NCBI RefSeq assembly: GCF_029227915.1
Contig: NC_079879.1
Span: forward strand, 33,546,501-33,610,500
Direction: 5' to 3'
DNA from: Hydractinia symbiolongicarpus
Taxonomy: Eukaryota; Cnidaria; Hydrozoa; Anthoathecata; Hydractiniidae
DNA: 64,000 nucleotides
Both the position numbers and the translations under genes were made by a program. The notes under the pieces are model-generated. The model worked only from the letters and a program-made list of their open reading frames with translations, ran no database searches and was not told the origin of the DNA. Within the stretch, counting starts at the first letter, position 1; every line of letters starts with the position of its first letter. Shown here piece after piece: positions 1-10,491 of this stretch.

Positions 1-2
1 GG

Positions 3-1106
3 GTAAATTTCACCCAGTTTTGTAAAAATTTGTCGTTGGATTGCGACAGCATATTCGAAGAAGTCAAACGCGAGATTGATAGCACATGGAGTTCTCGTGA
101 GATTGAAGAGGCAATAAATCCCTTTCTAGCGAAGGGATGGCCATTAATGATCCTTGCCATTATAGCTGTGTTACTTAACCTGAGTGAACTGATTGCTATA
201 AAGATACGAAGGCTGAAGTGTAGCACCTCAGAATACTTAATAATTAGTTTGTGCGTGCTGGATATGGCTTTTAGTCTCTTAACCATTGTCATGTTGGCTG
301 TTCAAATAATAGAAGATGAAAACGAACATTTCCAAGCGGAGTTATTGCTTACTATAACCGAGCAACTGCAGTGGTTTTCCGTTTTCGGATCAATCTTTCA
401 CGTGTTAGGTATCTCTCTCGAAAGAGTCTTTGCCGTCACATTTTTAATGGAGTACAAAGTGTTTGTAGAGAAAGGGAGAATGAAGATATACGTTTTTACG
501 ATATGGATTCTCACGCTTTTGTTACAAGGTTGTATCAGCTTTTTTATGTACCGAAAAGGTCTCAAGTATGGGCATGATCACCTGTATTTCACAGCTGAGC
601 AAATCACCGGAGGAATTATATTTTTTGTTGGATTCTTAATATGTATTTTAAACATCTTCATGGTGTATAAAATACTAAAACAGTCAGTTCTCCTACACGG
701 TATATTCGTGAAAAATCGCAGAAGTTCAACAGGTAAACGACAAAGTGGAATCGAAACATTGGCTTTTATCACATGTTGTTTGGTTTCTCTTGGATTTTTG
801 ATATTTAACTTTCCTTTCGCTGCAAAGTTAATATTTTTCAAGGAAGCCAGTTTAAAGTTTGAAGTAACAGCGGAATGTTTACTGATCGCAAATTCAATAT
901 TCAATCCGTTGATATACTTTTGGAGGGGATACTGGTTGCGTGTTCAACGTAGAAAAAGTGTCAAGAAATGCATAAATTCTTCACAAGCTTTTGAGACTGT
1001 ATTAAGCACACAAAGCACACCTCGAACGCTGAGAAAAATAGAACAGAAACCATACGTTAATCCAGTTCTTATATCTGATTTACCAAACTACACGACGCAT
1101 TTCTAA
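3..1106 (+). CDS. Rhodopsin-like orphan GPCR, 5' end outside window
   Basis: Seven-transmembrane receptor at the plasma membrane; ligand unknown. The frame is open to the window edge, so the true ATG lies upstream. The first in-window codons include an N-F-T glycosylation site and align with the N-terminus of the paralogue at 9370-10491. Counting residues from codon 30, helices are near 37-57, 68-91, 105-138, 153-173, 193-217, 243-268 and 279-302. Class A landmarks are Asn in TM1 (LLNLSE), Asp in TM2 (CVLDMA), LERVF replacing DRY at the end of TM3, Trp in TM4, Pro in TM6 (NFPFA) and NPLIY in TM7. The usual Cys at the top of TM3 is absent, the TM6 CWxP is not intact, and TM7 has no opsin-type Lys. 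The C-tail is basic. There are no introns in the visible part. Confidence 0.9.
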   Translation, partial: VNFTQFCKNLSLDCDSIFEEVKREIDSTWSSREIEEAINPFLAKGWPLMILAIIAVLLNLSELIAIKIRRLKCSTSEYLIISLCVLDMAFSLLTIVMLAVQIIEDENEHFQAELLLTITEQLQWFSVFGSIFHVLGISLERVFAVTFLMEYKVFVEKGRMKIYVFTIWILTLLLQGCISFFMYRKGLKYGHDHLYFTAEQITGGIIFFVGFLICILNIFMVYKILKQSVLLHGIFVKNRRSSTGKRQSGIETLAFITCCLVSLGFLIFNFPFAAKLIFFKEASLKFEVTAECLLIANSIFNPLIYFWRGYWLRVQRRKSVKKCINSSQAFETVLSTQSTPRTLRKIEQKPYVNPVLISDLPNYTTHF

Positions 1107-2689
1107 AGTGTATTTTTCCTTTCTTTTTTAACTTTGACCTATATTATTTGTATATACTTGTTAATATGACTTTCATAATTACAATATAAGCGAACAGAAG
1201 CACGTAATACTTACCCTTCTAGGTTTAATTTCGATGAACAAAAACGCGCTTCACCACCATGCATGCGTATACCACACCCATATACGAGACGTCCTTTAAA
1301 AACAGTTTAGAACTTTTAAAAAGCTTGATGAAAAGATTTTTAGAAGATGTTTTAACTCGAATGTGAAGATAGTTAAGCATTTTAAAATAGCAGCTGGGAA
1401 ACAAAGTGAACTATTCTGCATGTAATTTCACTAGTGCGGTTAGTTCAATTTCAAAGCGGTTGCCAAAACACGTGTAAATTAAATAAGGTTATTTTTATCA
1501 TGTGGTTTCTTGTTGTGTCATTAAAAACACGTACGGGCTGAAATGATAAACGCAGTGCGCACCATCACCTTGCTTTAGTCACGAGAGAACTATAAAGTAA
1601 CCACTGAAAAAAGTGCTTAGAAATAACCAGCAGCCTAAACGTATTCTGCAGCAAAGTCATTTAGTCAGATTATTTCTAAGCAACGAGAAAAGAATAGCAT
1701 AGTTGCATAAAAAATGGCTTATGTCGCATTTCACAAATATATTGGTTAAAAAAGTTGGTTAGTGGTAACATTATCTTTGTAAAAAATATAATATACACCA
1801 ATAAAAATTAATAACTAAATAAAAATAACAAGAGTCAAGTTTTATGAGACTGATCAGAAGCAAATATGAAGAATTTCACTTTTAATTTTTTTAAATTTGC
1901 GACTGACGAACTGGTGGTTCTCAGATGGTTGCTTCTTTAACTACCATTAATTTATCTGAAACGAATAATTTTACTGGACAGCCATTCTACATGTACCAAC
2001 ACACTTTATTATTGTTTATCGTTTGGGTAACCAGCTAGTTACATGTACTTTATATCTAGCTAGCTACCATTTTATAAGAATGAGTGATATTAGATTTTCT
2101 AGAAATGATTGGAACATTTTTAACATGAACCTTTTTAAACAAAATTGGTTAAAAATAATGTAACAGAATTTTCAACAATTTGTGAATTGAGCCTTAGGTT
2201 GTCCTTATTTTTTTCTTCTTTTCCGGAAAAATCCAGAGGCTTGTGTTCTTAATGTGATGTCGTTGGCAGGACAATACATTTCATAGAATATAATTCAAAG
2301 AAAGGAAAATACCCTGCCTGTAATTAAATATTTTAAGGCACTTTGTGACCCAAATAATATAAATAAGTTATTGTTATTATTTTGTCGAAATTAGCAAATT
2401 TTTCATAAAAAAGATCTCACCGACCTCCTTCAAAACGAAACACATTGATCCAAAAAACATCGAAGAAATTTCTTTTTTCGTAAGTTTTGGTTTTCAAGGA
2501 GCCCAAGAATGGTTACACTGAGTTTCCTCTACCATGTTCTTCACAGTAACTTCATGTGTTTCTAGAACCAACTTATTTTCATTTCAGCCTCATATTTGTA
2601 ATCTCAGTCTTAGTTGCTAAGAATTTATTACAAGATTAACTTAACCATTGTTTAATAATGTTTCCTCTAAAAATAGCCATATCTCTGTA
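1107..2689. other. Non-coding AT-rich stretch
   Basis: Sequence downstream of the first GPCR. I see no ORF, RNA gene or clear repeat boundary here. Confidence 0.5.
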
Positions 2690-2995
2690 AAATTACTAGC
2701 CGTGAGAATGAAAAAATTCGTGCTATATAACAATAAAATAGCAAATGCGATATATTTTTATCTAGTTTCTTGCGACGAGCGAATTCTCGTGAAACTTTAA
2801 AGGCAAGTGGTTATCGCATGGCTAACGACTAGTCTCTATATTATTAAAAAACATGGTCTGTCTGTTTAAAAAAGTGCTAACCACCACGAAATTTTAAAGC
2901 TATAAATAACAAATGCGATATATTTCAACCGACTTTGTAATAATTGCTCGCGTGAAGTCAACTAATGACGAGTTTTGATTATTAATTGTTTCAGA
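2690..2995 (+). mobile_element. Helitron-like terminal fragments, head to tail
   Basis: At 2829-2833 a CTAGT sequence, as at a Helitron 3' end, is followed almost at once by TCTATATTATTA (from 2835) and GTCTGTCTGTTT. That matches the 5' end of the mini-Helitrons at 31948, 42160 and 54301 in this window. Both sides also share the phrase AAATGCGATATATTT (about 2743 and 2913), which suggests two related copies in tandem. No Rep/helicase coding is visible, and no strong 3' hairpin was found, so the call is weak. Confidence 0.3.
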
Positions 2996-3250
2996 TAAAA
3001 TTTATTTATAAAACCTCAGAAATGCTGCTCATTTTCAACCTTGCACTCCAGGGTTTTTTGCGCCTATGATGTTCTGATTAGCATAAGCGTAGAAAATCCC
3101 TGGGGATATGGTTAGTTCATTAACTGTGGTGCCCAGTTGCTGCTGGGTGTTACTAACGCCGTTGTCATGCAGTTGTCATGGTTTTTCGTTTGTATTATTT
3201 TTGTGAGTACAAGCGATGAGTTTTGTTAGTTCTAGCGATGGCGGTGTACC

Positions 3251-4040
3251 TAGTGGACGATCAAATGCACTAATGGCCATTTTGAAAATTATGCTTTTTA
3301 TTTGTTTTGCATGTTAAGATAAGAATATTTTACGTTTTTTAGCCATGTATAAACCTTAAACAAACTACAAACGTAGATTTTGCAGGAGTATGCTTAAGTC
3401 CAGCTCTAGCTAGCTTAATTTGTTATGATTATTTTAAAGTTTTTAGTCAGCTTGATACAACAACTCTTTATCCTGACTAAAATTATTTATTTTTTTATGT
3501 TTGGGTTTGTGGTGGCTATCTAGCGCGCTAGCTGCTAATTTGTATCTGGCTGAAAAGTAAAAGAAGCCAAATGCATTTTAGCTATTCCAAAATTCTTAAT
3601 CAGTAATACGTTTTATTATTGTAATTAAAACTTATTCTACAAATCAACATACAACCTGTATTAACGCTCAGTCCGGTGTAACGATTAATTTGTAAACTTT
3701 CACAAGAATTTTTCCTGAAAAATATTGTTCCCTATTGTTTTTTGCTTTAACAGTGTAATACAGGGTATGTTTTTTTTTATTTTTGAATTTCACACAAACT
3801 TTTTCACAAAATAAAACTGTCGAAAAAATTTTAAAAATAGAGAAATAATGGGCTGTTTTATTTGTTTTTGTTTAAACCGAAATTAGAATATAGTTTTTTG
3901 AAAAGGGTATTAATCCATGCGACATGGTTTATCTGTACTAAGCGCTCAGCCCGGTTTTATTAACAGGCTTGTTACCTGTGTTTCTATTTAACCAAAGTTG
4001 TGATAAAGTTTTTTTGGAAGGGCATTACGCCTATACGGAT
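3251..4040 (+). repeat. Left inverted arm of the 3251-5913 element
   Basis: This arm pairs with 5310-5913 in opposite orientation. Its inner part holds two imperfect tandem copies (about 3899-3990 and 4009-4100) sharing GCGACATGGT and a following CTGTACTA. A third, shorter related segment is near 3655. Confidence 0.6.
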
Positions 4041-4292
4041 GTGCGACATGGTATACCTGTACTATGTGTCCAACCAAGTGTTAATGACGGGCTGTTTGTT
4101 ACTTGTGTTTAATCACATGAATTGATTGGATGACTTTAATACTAACGCAGTGCGCCCTATTTTATTGAAATACGCAGTCGATCTGGCTGTATCAACATTT
4201 TGGCTCTCTCAGCTCAGCCATTTCAAAGCATCGTGTGCTGTTGAGCTGATCGTGGTCGTGTGTTGAGGTAAATAATTCTGATATTTCGTGCT

Positions 4293-4403
4293 ATGGTGAA
4301 ATATATGTTCGATCTTGTCAAGTCTTCCGTAGAAACTACAAATGTTTTTTTGTATTTTTTGCTCTTATGTGCAGGTGATGTTGAATCAAATCCTGGCCCC
4401 TAA
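4293..4403 (+). CDS. 36-aa ORF: hydrophobic leader ending in a 2A-like StopGo motif
   Basis: ATG at 4293, TAA at 4401-4403. The peptide has a hydrophobic run near residues 18-27 followed at once by GDVESNPGP, a full match to the D-V/I-E-x-N-P-G-P consensus of 2A ribosome-skipping peptides. In animals such signal-peptide-like 2A sequences are known at the N-termini of CR1-type LINE ORFs and of some NLR proteins. Here the stop codon follows the final Pro directly, so the motif currently has no downstream product. The preceding 200 bp are locally less AT-rich, like a LINE 5' UTR. Most likely it is the 5' end of a CR1 LINE carried inside, or inserted in, the inverted-arm element. A host microprotein is a less likely alternative. 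Confidence 0.6.
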   Translation: MVKYMFDLVKSSVETTNVFLYFLLLCAGDVESNPGP

Positions 4404-5309
4404 AGTTTTTGAAAATCCTTCAAGGTTTATTTTACTAAGAGATCTTTAATTTGGTCCCACAAGGAGTATTCAATGCTCTTTTTCGTGCATGTTTTTCAGT
4501 TTTTAAAAGCGTTAGTCGTTGGAATCAATATGATATAGAATATATTTTAAAGGTGATTAATTTTAAAAAATTCAGAATACTACACTTTTTTATTGTGCCA
4601 TGAGCTTCCTCGCCCCATAAAAGTAGAGTCACAAGACATCACTATTCTTTTGAACGAATTTTAACAGCGGCACTGATTGTAAATCTGACTTGATTGCAAA
4701 ACTCTAATTGTGTCAACAAAACCAAGATGGAATTCCAGTTTATGGATTTACAATTTCTATTTTTTTTAACGGGTGTTTTGTTTATCTAGTGGATTTCCAT
4801 TGTCGAGATAACCAAGGATTCCATGGCACAATAATTATTATCAAATTTAGAGAAATTTTATGATTTCGCTGATTACGTTATCAAAGTTTACATAACAACA
4901 TGCAACATTTTAGTGAAATATCTTTATTAGCTAATTGACAGATGATTATGCCGTTTTTTAATCCCTTTTCCTCTTTTATCAGCGAACAAATATTTATTTC
5001 ATCCATTTACCCAAAATAAACAAAACTATACTGGGAGTTTGTTATTTAAACTTTTAAAAGTTTTTCAAAGATTAGTCCTATGCCAAGTATATGCTTTTTT
5101 GTCTGATAAGCTTAATCCCTGTTTTTAAGTGTTTAGGAAAGGTTACAACACACAGTATGAACTCGTACGATTAAAAAATGGAAGGGTGTGTGAGAAAGAA
5201 GGGTGTTGTTGGTGCTCACCTTATGGAACTTTCACAGGTTGAATAAACATACAGTGTACAACTAAAACAATCACTCAGCAATCGTGCAACATTGTCATTT
5301 TGCCGTTCA

Positions 5310-5913
5310 AGTTCGAAAGGCGTAATACACTTTTTCAAAAAAACTTTATTGCAACTTCAGTTTAAATAAAAAATACAGGAAAAACACACTGTTACCATAT
5401 CCAGATAAAACCATAACTCAGCAATTTTATTCATACAATAAGTGTTTTTGTGACATTAATAAAAGATGGATCTACCTTACTGCTTTTATCATTAAAATTA
5501 TTAAGAATTTTGGTGCAGCTAAACTGTATTTGGCTACTTTTTCTTCAAAGCCAGATATAAATAAACAGCTAAATAGCTAGATAGCCACAAACTTAAACAT
5601 AAAATAAATAATTTTGGTAAGGGTAAGAAGCTGTTATACCTAACTCAACAAAAACTTTAAAAGATTAGCAATAAATTAAGCTAGCTTGCTTGCCAGGACT
5701 GGACGTAGCCATGCCCCCTTAAAATTTACTTTTGTAGCCAAAATCTTAAAATTCGTCTGTTTAAGATTTATACGTAGCTAGAAAATGAGACAATATCTAT
5801 ATCATAACATGCAAAAACATGTAAAATGCACAATACAATGCTTTTATATAACAAAATGGTCAAAAACGACTCACAAACCTTCAAAATGGTCACTATCACA
5901 TTTGGTCATCCAC
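5310..5913 (-). repeat. Right inverted arm of the 3251-5913 element
   Basis: Its reverse complement aligns with 3251-4040. The best block is 5481-5913, which includes TATATCTGGCTTTG, GTGGCTATCTAGC and GCTAGCTTAATTTATT (all read on the minus strand). Confidence 0.6.
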
Positions 5914-7990
5914 CAATCAAACACTGCAGTTGATAGTTATGGCAGATGTCAATGTTAATTATCTGAGAGGTGGCAATCGTGACGACATGAGGGCTACGTT
6001 ACAAAATCTTTGGTCTCAAACAACTCATATAAAGCGCTACCATCAATCCGAGATATTAATTGACAAAATAGCATTAAACAATCCATCATCTATTAGAGAG
6101 TTAACAGTAATACCTACAACATACAGTGATCATGATATGGTTGGCTGCACCCTAAAAATTAATCATATCAAGTATAAACACAAAACGATAAAACGCAGAA
6201 ATATGAGGAATTATGACCGTGATAAACTCTGCAGCAACTTAGAAGCATGTGATTGAAGTGAAGTTTATAATTCAACAAGCGCTAACGAAGCATGGAAAAT
6301 CATAAAAAATTTTATGCGAACATCTATTGATCCAATGATTCTAATACAACCAAGAAAGTACAAGGGAAGCCAGCCCTTCGTTAACTTCCATCATCAGACG
6401 TAAAATGGACAAAAGAGATCAACTGTATCGGAAATCGAGGAAAATTAGATCCAAAGATGATAAACGTGACTTTATTAAAATGCGTAACCAAGTGAATAAC
6501 GTTGTCAGAAAAGCTGACTACCATCAAAACTAAATGAAATAAGACGAAAAAGATCCACATAACTTTTGGTCTACAAAAAAAAAATATCCAAGTAAAGCAA
6601 AGAAACACATTTCTACTTCCTTTAAAACTGAAAATGGCTCAACACCTGAACCTGAGCAAATCTCGAGTGTTTTTTTTCAGTTTTTTTCATCCGCTGTGAA
6701 GAAGCTAAAACGTTAATCAATGCTGCTACGTAACTTTGCCTGGCAATGTCACTTTACAATTAAAAGTCGCACCACTAAATGTTTCAAGCTACAACCGACT
6801 GGTAGCCTTGTGGTAGGGCGTTAGCTTCCAGTGCGATAGGTCTTGAGTTCAAACCCCGGCCGAGTCATGCCAGAGACTATAAAGGTGTGCATCTATTCTT
6901 TCTGCTTAGCGCCCAGCATGAGAATAGGATTTAAATGCGCTAGGACCCCCTTCGCAAGACCCTTGTTGATAGCAGCACCAATAGGAACTTAGGAGGTCAT
7001 CCTGGGTAAATAATTCCAATAATAATAATAATAATATCCGTCGACACTGTAATTAAAATTATGAAATCTTTGAAACGCAAAATGGCAGTTGGTATCGACC
7101 AAATACCTAGTTTAATCAATATGGTTTTAGAGCGAAAAGATCAACAATCTGGCAACCAATCTTATACTATCAGTGAAAGATATTTCACTGATAGTATAAG
7201 GCATCATGTAGACAAAGGAGAATTTGCCGGAGCGGATTGCATAAATTTAAACAAAGCATCCAAAGCAAGCTGTTGCCAAAGCTTACTGCTTATAGCATAT
7301 GGGAAAATGATCTTTTATGGTTCACTGACTACTTGTTTGGACGTGAACAATATGTTGTTTCTAATAATATACTTTCGGGACAGAAGTACCTCACTTTTGG
7401 TGTAACCCAGGGTACCATTTTAGGTCGGCTGTTGTTTTTGTTGTATTTTATCTTCCTGACAACTTAAAAAACGTTCTAAAATCATCAAATACGCCGATGA
7501 TACTGTCTCGTTCTGTGGAGGAAAAACATTCGATGTTACTGAAACAGAACTTAATCATGACATGGATGAAATATAATAATAATAATAACAAGCTTATCCT
7601 TAGCATAAGAAAAGGGAAAACTGGTTGTTTGGTATACCTTAATGGCTTAAGAAATTAACGAAACCTTTGTGCATCAAATACCGTAATTAAATTGTCAATA
7701 AAGTCACTCATTATAAGCTTGGAACCGAATTGAATACGTTGCTTGACCTCAATGACGATTTTAACTTGTCATACAAAAAAACGACATCCCGATTACGTCT
7801 ATTACCTAAAATTCCACCATTACTCACATTTACCAGACTATGATTGTATCTGTGATGACATACAGCAGAATGACTAACCTCAACTTGATGTGTACTCAAC
7901 GAGAGAGGCTTCAGTCAAGCGACGGTCGTGCACGAAAAATTTTACAATCCACGAACATCCACAGTGCTGAGAAAACCATAATATTTTTTA
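5914..7990 (+). mobile_element. Decayed CR1-like LINE, 5'-truncated
   Basis: Pieces of one non-LTR retrotransposon protein read in order across frames. The endonuclease C-terminus comes first (LIVMADVNVNYL at 5930, then TYSDHDMVGC). Next are a connector with ANEAWKIIKNF, and the RT regions AVGIDQIP (7088), VTQGTILG (about 7400) and KYADDTVS (about 7490). Last is a C-terminal segment with SYKKTTSRLRLLPKIPPLL (about 7765-7820). This order and the motifs match the CR1/L2/Rex1 group. Several stops and frameshifts make it inactive. It is split by a SINE at 6793-7036, and a short (AAT) run interrupts it at about 7574. Both boundaries are approximate. Confidence 0.75.
6793..7036 (+). mobile_element. 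tRNA-derived SINE inserted in the CR1 LINE
   Basis: The head (6796-6868) has a box A-like GTGGTAGGGCGTTAG and a box B-like GAGTTCAAACCCC, with tRNA-like spacing. Its ends GACT/AGTC can pair as part of an acceptor stem. An unrelated body follows, and the element ends in an (AAT)n tail at 7017-7034. The interrupted LINE frame resumes directly afterwards (…VDTVIKIMKSLKRK). It is probably Pol III transcribed and mobilised by a LINE in trans, which is inference from the class. Confidence 0.65.
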
Positions 7991-8239
7991 TTCGTAACCT
8001 TTTTATCGTCCTACCAACCTTTTTATACATCTTTTTAAAGTCACGTCCTTTTTTACCACAATCTTCGCCACTGCAAAAAAAAGGCATTTTCGACCTAGCG
8101 ACCCCGACCACTAATCCTGACCATTATTCCGGACAACAAATTCGGAGTAATAAGCTTGTCACTCCTTTTGCGCTGGACTTTAACTTCATTAACCAATCAG
8201 AAACCTCATTCGTTTCACGTGTTTACACAACCTGGCGTT
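7991..8239. other. Non-coding sequence after the CR1 remnant
   Basis: It may include the last decayed LINE bases. Nothing else is recognised. Confidence 0.4.
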
Positions 8240-8480
8240 TCATTTTATGCCGGGGCGTCCACGATATCACCAGAATATCGCAACCACGAGGCCACGAGGA
8301 CGGATTGGTTTTACATACTTAATCTGTTCTCAATCTCAATTTTCTCAATTTCCATTTTCTTTAAAGCACTTAGCTACACCATGTATAAATCGTAAACAAA
8401 CCAATTTTAAGATTTTAGCTAGGAACGTAGATTTCAAGGCAGCATTCTGCTAAAGCTAGCTAGGCTAGCTACAGTTAGTA
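8240..8480 (+). repeat. Partial copy of the 3251-5913 element arm
   Basis: 8380-8470 reads CATGTATAAATCG, AAACAAACC, AACGTAGATTT and then a run of GCTAGCTAGG. These occur in the same order in the left arm at 3344-3420 and in the reverse complement of the right arm. The limits are uncertain. Confidence 0.45.
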
Positions 8481-9369
8481 CTTATGTAACTTACGTATAT
8501 TCAAAAAATCAAAACCAGTCAGTTAATACGGGAGTAATTGTGTTTATTTACAAAGAAACAAGCCTACCTTTTTTACTATTTTTTCACCACAACTCGGGAA
8601 ATCACTGCTGGACGGTGCAATGTTAATTTAGCTAATATTAAACTATTTTTTTTTACGGTTAGAACCCTCTTGTTTCGCGCTTGTATGTTGATGGACGCTA
8701 CAGGCGACCAAGGGACTTTTTTCAGACGAACGCAATGCGTTATGTCTCGTTTCATGCATAATTGAACGTTCCAACGTGTCCCGCAGCTCACAAAGTTGTT
8801 GCAACGCCGCAAAGAAAGGTTCTTAGGGAAAAAAAATTATCAACACGTCCTACTTTGTGGCAGTCGTTCCTTTCTAACAGTCAAACAGCCGACATAACTT
8901 AAGTTAAAAAACATAAATGGATTCGTTGTTCTTTTTAGAAAAGCAAGAAAAACAAATAAGTTTGATTTGTACACAATGAAAAAATAATTACAATGTCTAA
9001 GAGAATTTGTAAGAAATGTCTCTTAAAAAATTTACATTTAAATTGTTCGTTAGAAGAATGTTTTGCGATCTGGATAAAACATTGTGACTTCCGATAAAAA
9101 AAATCATCCGAGTTTTTCTTGTCATGCATACTTTACTAGCAGGTCATGCTTCTTAAACAACGAAAAAACTCGTTTTTTCAATTACTTTTTTTAGCATTTT
9201 TTCTTATCAGAATTAATTTAATAAACCAAGAGAGCTTAAATTTACTAGCTCTTCTCCACATCTAAGTGTTTTCCATCGCAGTGCTTCTGTGTGAAGTTGA
9301 CACGATCAAACCACGAAGTAATGTAGGGAAAATTGCTAAAGAATTAGCGCTTTCCTGTGCAGACTTCCT
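8481..9369. other. Non-coding stretch downstream of GPCR 2
   Basis: No coding or RNA gene seen. It contains the 3' flank of the minus-strand receptor that ends at 9370. Confidence 0.4.
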
Positions 9370-10491
9370 TTACAAAGTGGAGTTATTATTTGTAGAAGCC
9401 AATGTAATTGTTTCTTGAGATCTTCGGTAATTAAATGGCGTATTGTTCAAATGAAATATGGCTTCCGTTGACTGGGAGTAACTCAAACTTCTTTTAACGC
9501 TTTTTCGTCTGTTGGTTCGCAACCAGTATCCCCTCCAAAAATAAATTATTGGATTAAATATTGAATTTGTAATCAGTAAACATTCTGCTGTTATTTCAAA
9601 CTTTAAACTGGCTTCCTTGAAAAATATTAACATTGCGGCGTAAGGAAAGTTAAATATCAAAAATCCAAAAGAAACCAAACAACATGTGATGAAAGCTAAT
9701 GTTTCGACTCCACTTCTTTTTCTGCTAGCAATTGAAGCTCTGCGATTCTTTCTTTCAGAAAAACCTCTCAAGAGAATTGCTTGTTTTAGTATTTTATACA
9801 CCATGGTAATGTTTAAAATACATATTAGGAATCCAACAAAAAATATAATTCCCCCGGTGGCCTGATCAGCTGTTCTCGAAGCTTTTTCTAACCCATATTC
9901 GATTCCTTTGTGATATTGAAAAATGCTTATGGACCCTTGTAAAACCAGGGTTAGTATCCACAACGTTAGAACACATACCAACATATTTGCTTTTTCCATT
10001 AACACTCTATATTCCATTAAGTACGTTACAGCAAATACTCTTTCCAATGAGATAGCCAGCACATGGAAAATCGACCCAAAAATTGAAAACCATTGAAACT
10101 GCTTCGTTATGATAATAATCTCCTCTGATTCATAAATTCTTGCTTTTTCTTCTATTAATTTTACAGTTATGGCTGTAATAGTAAGTAAACTGTAAGCTAA
10201 GTCAAGAAAACATAAACTTATTATGAAATATTCTGATTTGGTGTTTTTTAACTTTCGCAACTTCAAACATACAAGTTCACTTACATTGCAGAAAAGGGCG
10301 ATGATGCTGAGCATAAGAACCGGCCATTTGTCTGCTAGAAATGGAAAATCTAATACATCTTTCTCATAAGGGTCAAGAAGCTCTTTTGGGATTGTGTGAT
10401 ACTCGTTTTTACAGTCTAATAATGTCTTGTTACGGCATATAATGTGCGTTAAATTATTCTTCAACACAATAGCCCAATATCGCTCGACCAT
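9370..10491 (-). CDS. Rhodopsin-like orphan GPCR, 373 aa, intronless
   Basis: Complete single-exon receptor, ATG at 10491. The long extracellular N-terminus has N-L-T (13-15) and N-K-T (21-23) glycosylation sites. Helices are near 57-78, 88-110, 125-158, 170-190, 212-238, 263-289 and 299-321. Motifs are Asp in TM2 (CFLDLA), LERVF at 149-153 in the DRY position, Pro in TM6 (NFPYA) and NPIIY at 313-317. No Cys lies at the extracellular start of TM3, as in its four relatives here. It is closest to the receptor at 3-1106, sharing FFKEASLKFE before TM7 and a WRGYWLR helix-8 start. Ligand and G protein are unknown. Confidence 0.92.
   Translation of the reverse strand: MVERYWAIVLKNNLTHIICRNKTLLDCKNEYHTIPKELLDPYEKDVLDFPFLADKWPVLMLSIIALFCNVSELVCLKLRKLKNTKSEYFIISLCFLDLAYSLLTITAITVKLIEEKARIYESEEIIIITKQFQWFSIFGSIFHVLAISLERVFAVTYLMEYRVLMEKANMLVCVLTLWILTLVLQGSISIFQYHKGIEYGLEKASRTADQATGGIIFFVGFLICILNITMVYKILKQAILLRGFSERKNRRASIASRKRSGVETLAFITCCLVSFGFLIFNFPYAAMLIFFKEASLKFEITAECLLITNSIFNPIIYFWRGYWLRTNRRKSVKRSLSYSQSTEAIFHLNNTPFNYRRSQETITLASTNNNSTL

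Larger units (their letters stand above)
3251..5913. mobile_element. Long-terminal-inverted-repeat element of about 2.7 kb
   Basis: 3251-4040 and the reverse complement of about 5310-5913 align along most of their length. Shared landmarks in order are a segment around GGCCATTTTGAA / GACCATTTTGAA, CATGTATAAACC / CGTATAAATC, AGCTAGCTTAATTTAT-like, AAAATTATTTATTTT, TATCTGGCT and CCAAAATTCTTAAT. The inner arms carry sub-repeats around a GTATTACGCC-like phrase (about 3905, 4020 and, inverted, 5330). No transposase ORF is visible. The centre holds a 2A-type small ORF. The right end abuts a CR1 LINE fragment. I could not recognise a target-site duplication, so the outer ends are approximate. Confidence 0.6.

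Noticed and set aside
3-1106. Opsin identity for the receptors
   Set aside because: There is no Lys at the retinal-binding position six residues before NPxxY.
6796-6868. Functional tRNA gene
   Set aside because: The stems are incomplete and it is joined to a body with an (AAT) tail, so it is a SINE head.
7840-8322. 160-aa plus-strand ORF
   Set aside because: It begins in the decayed LINE C-terminus and runs on through non-coding sequence; no domain beyond the LINE relic.
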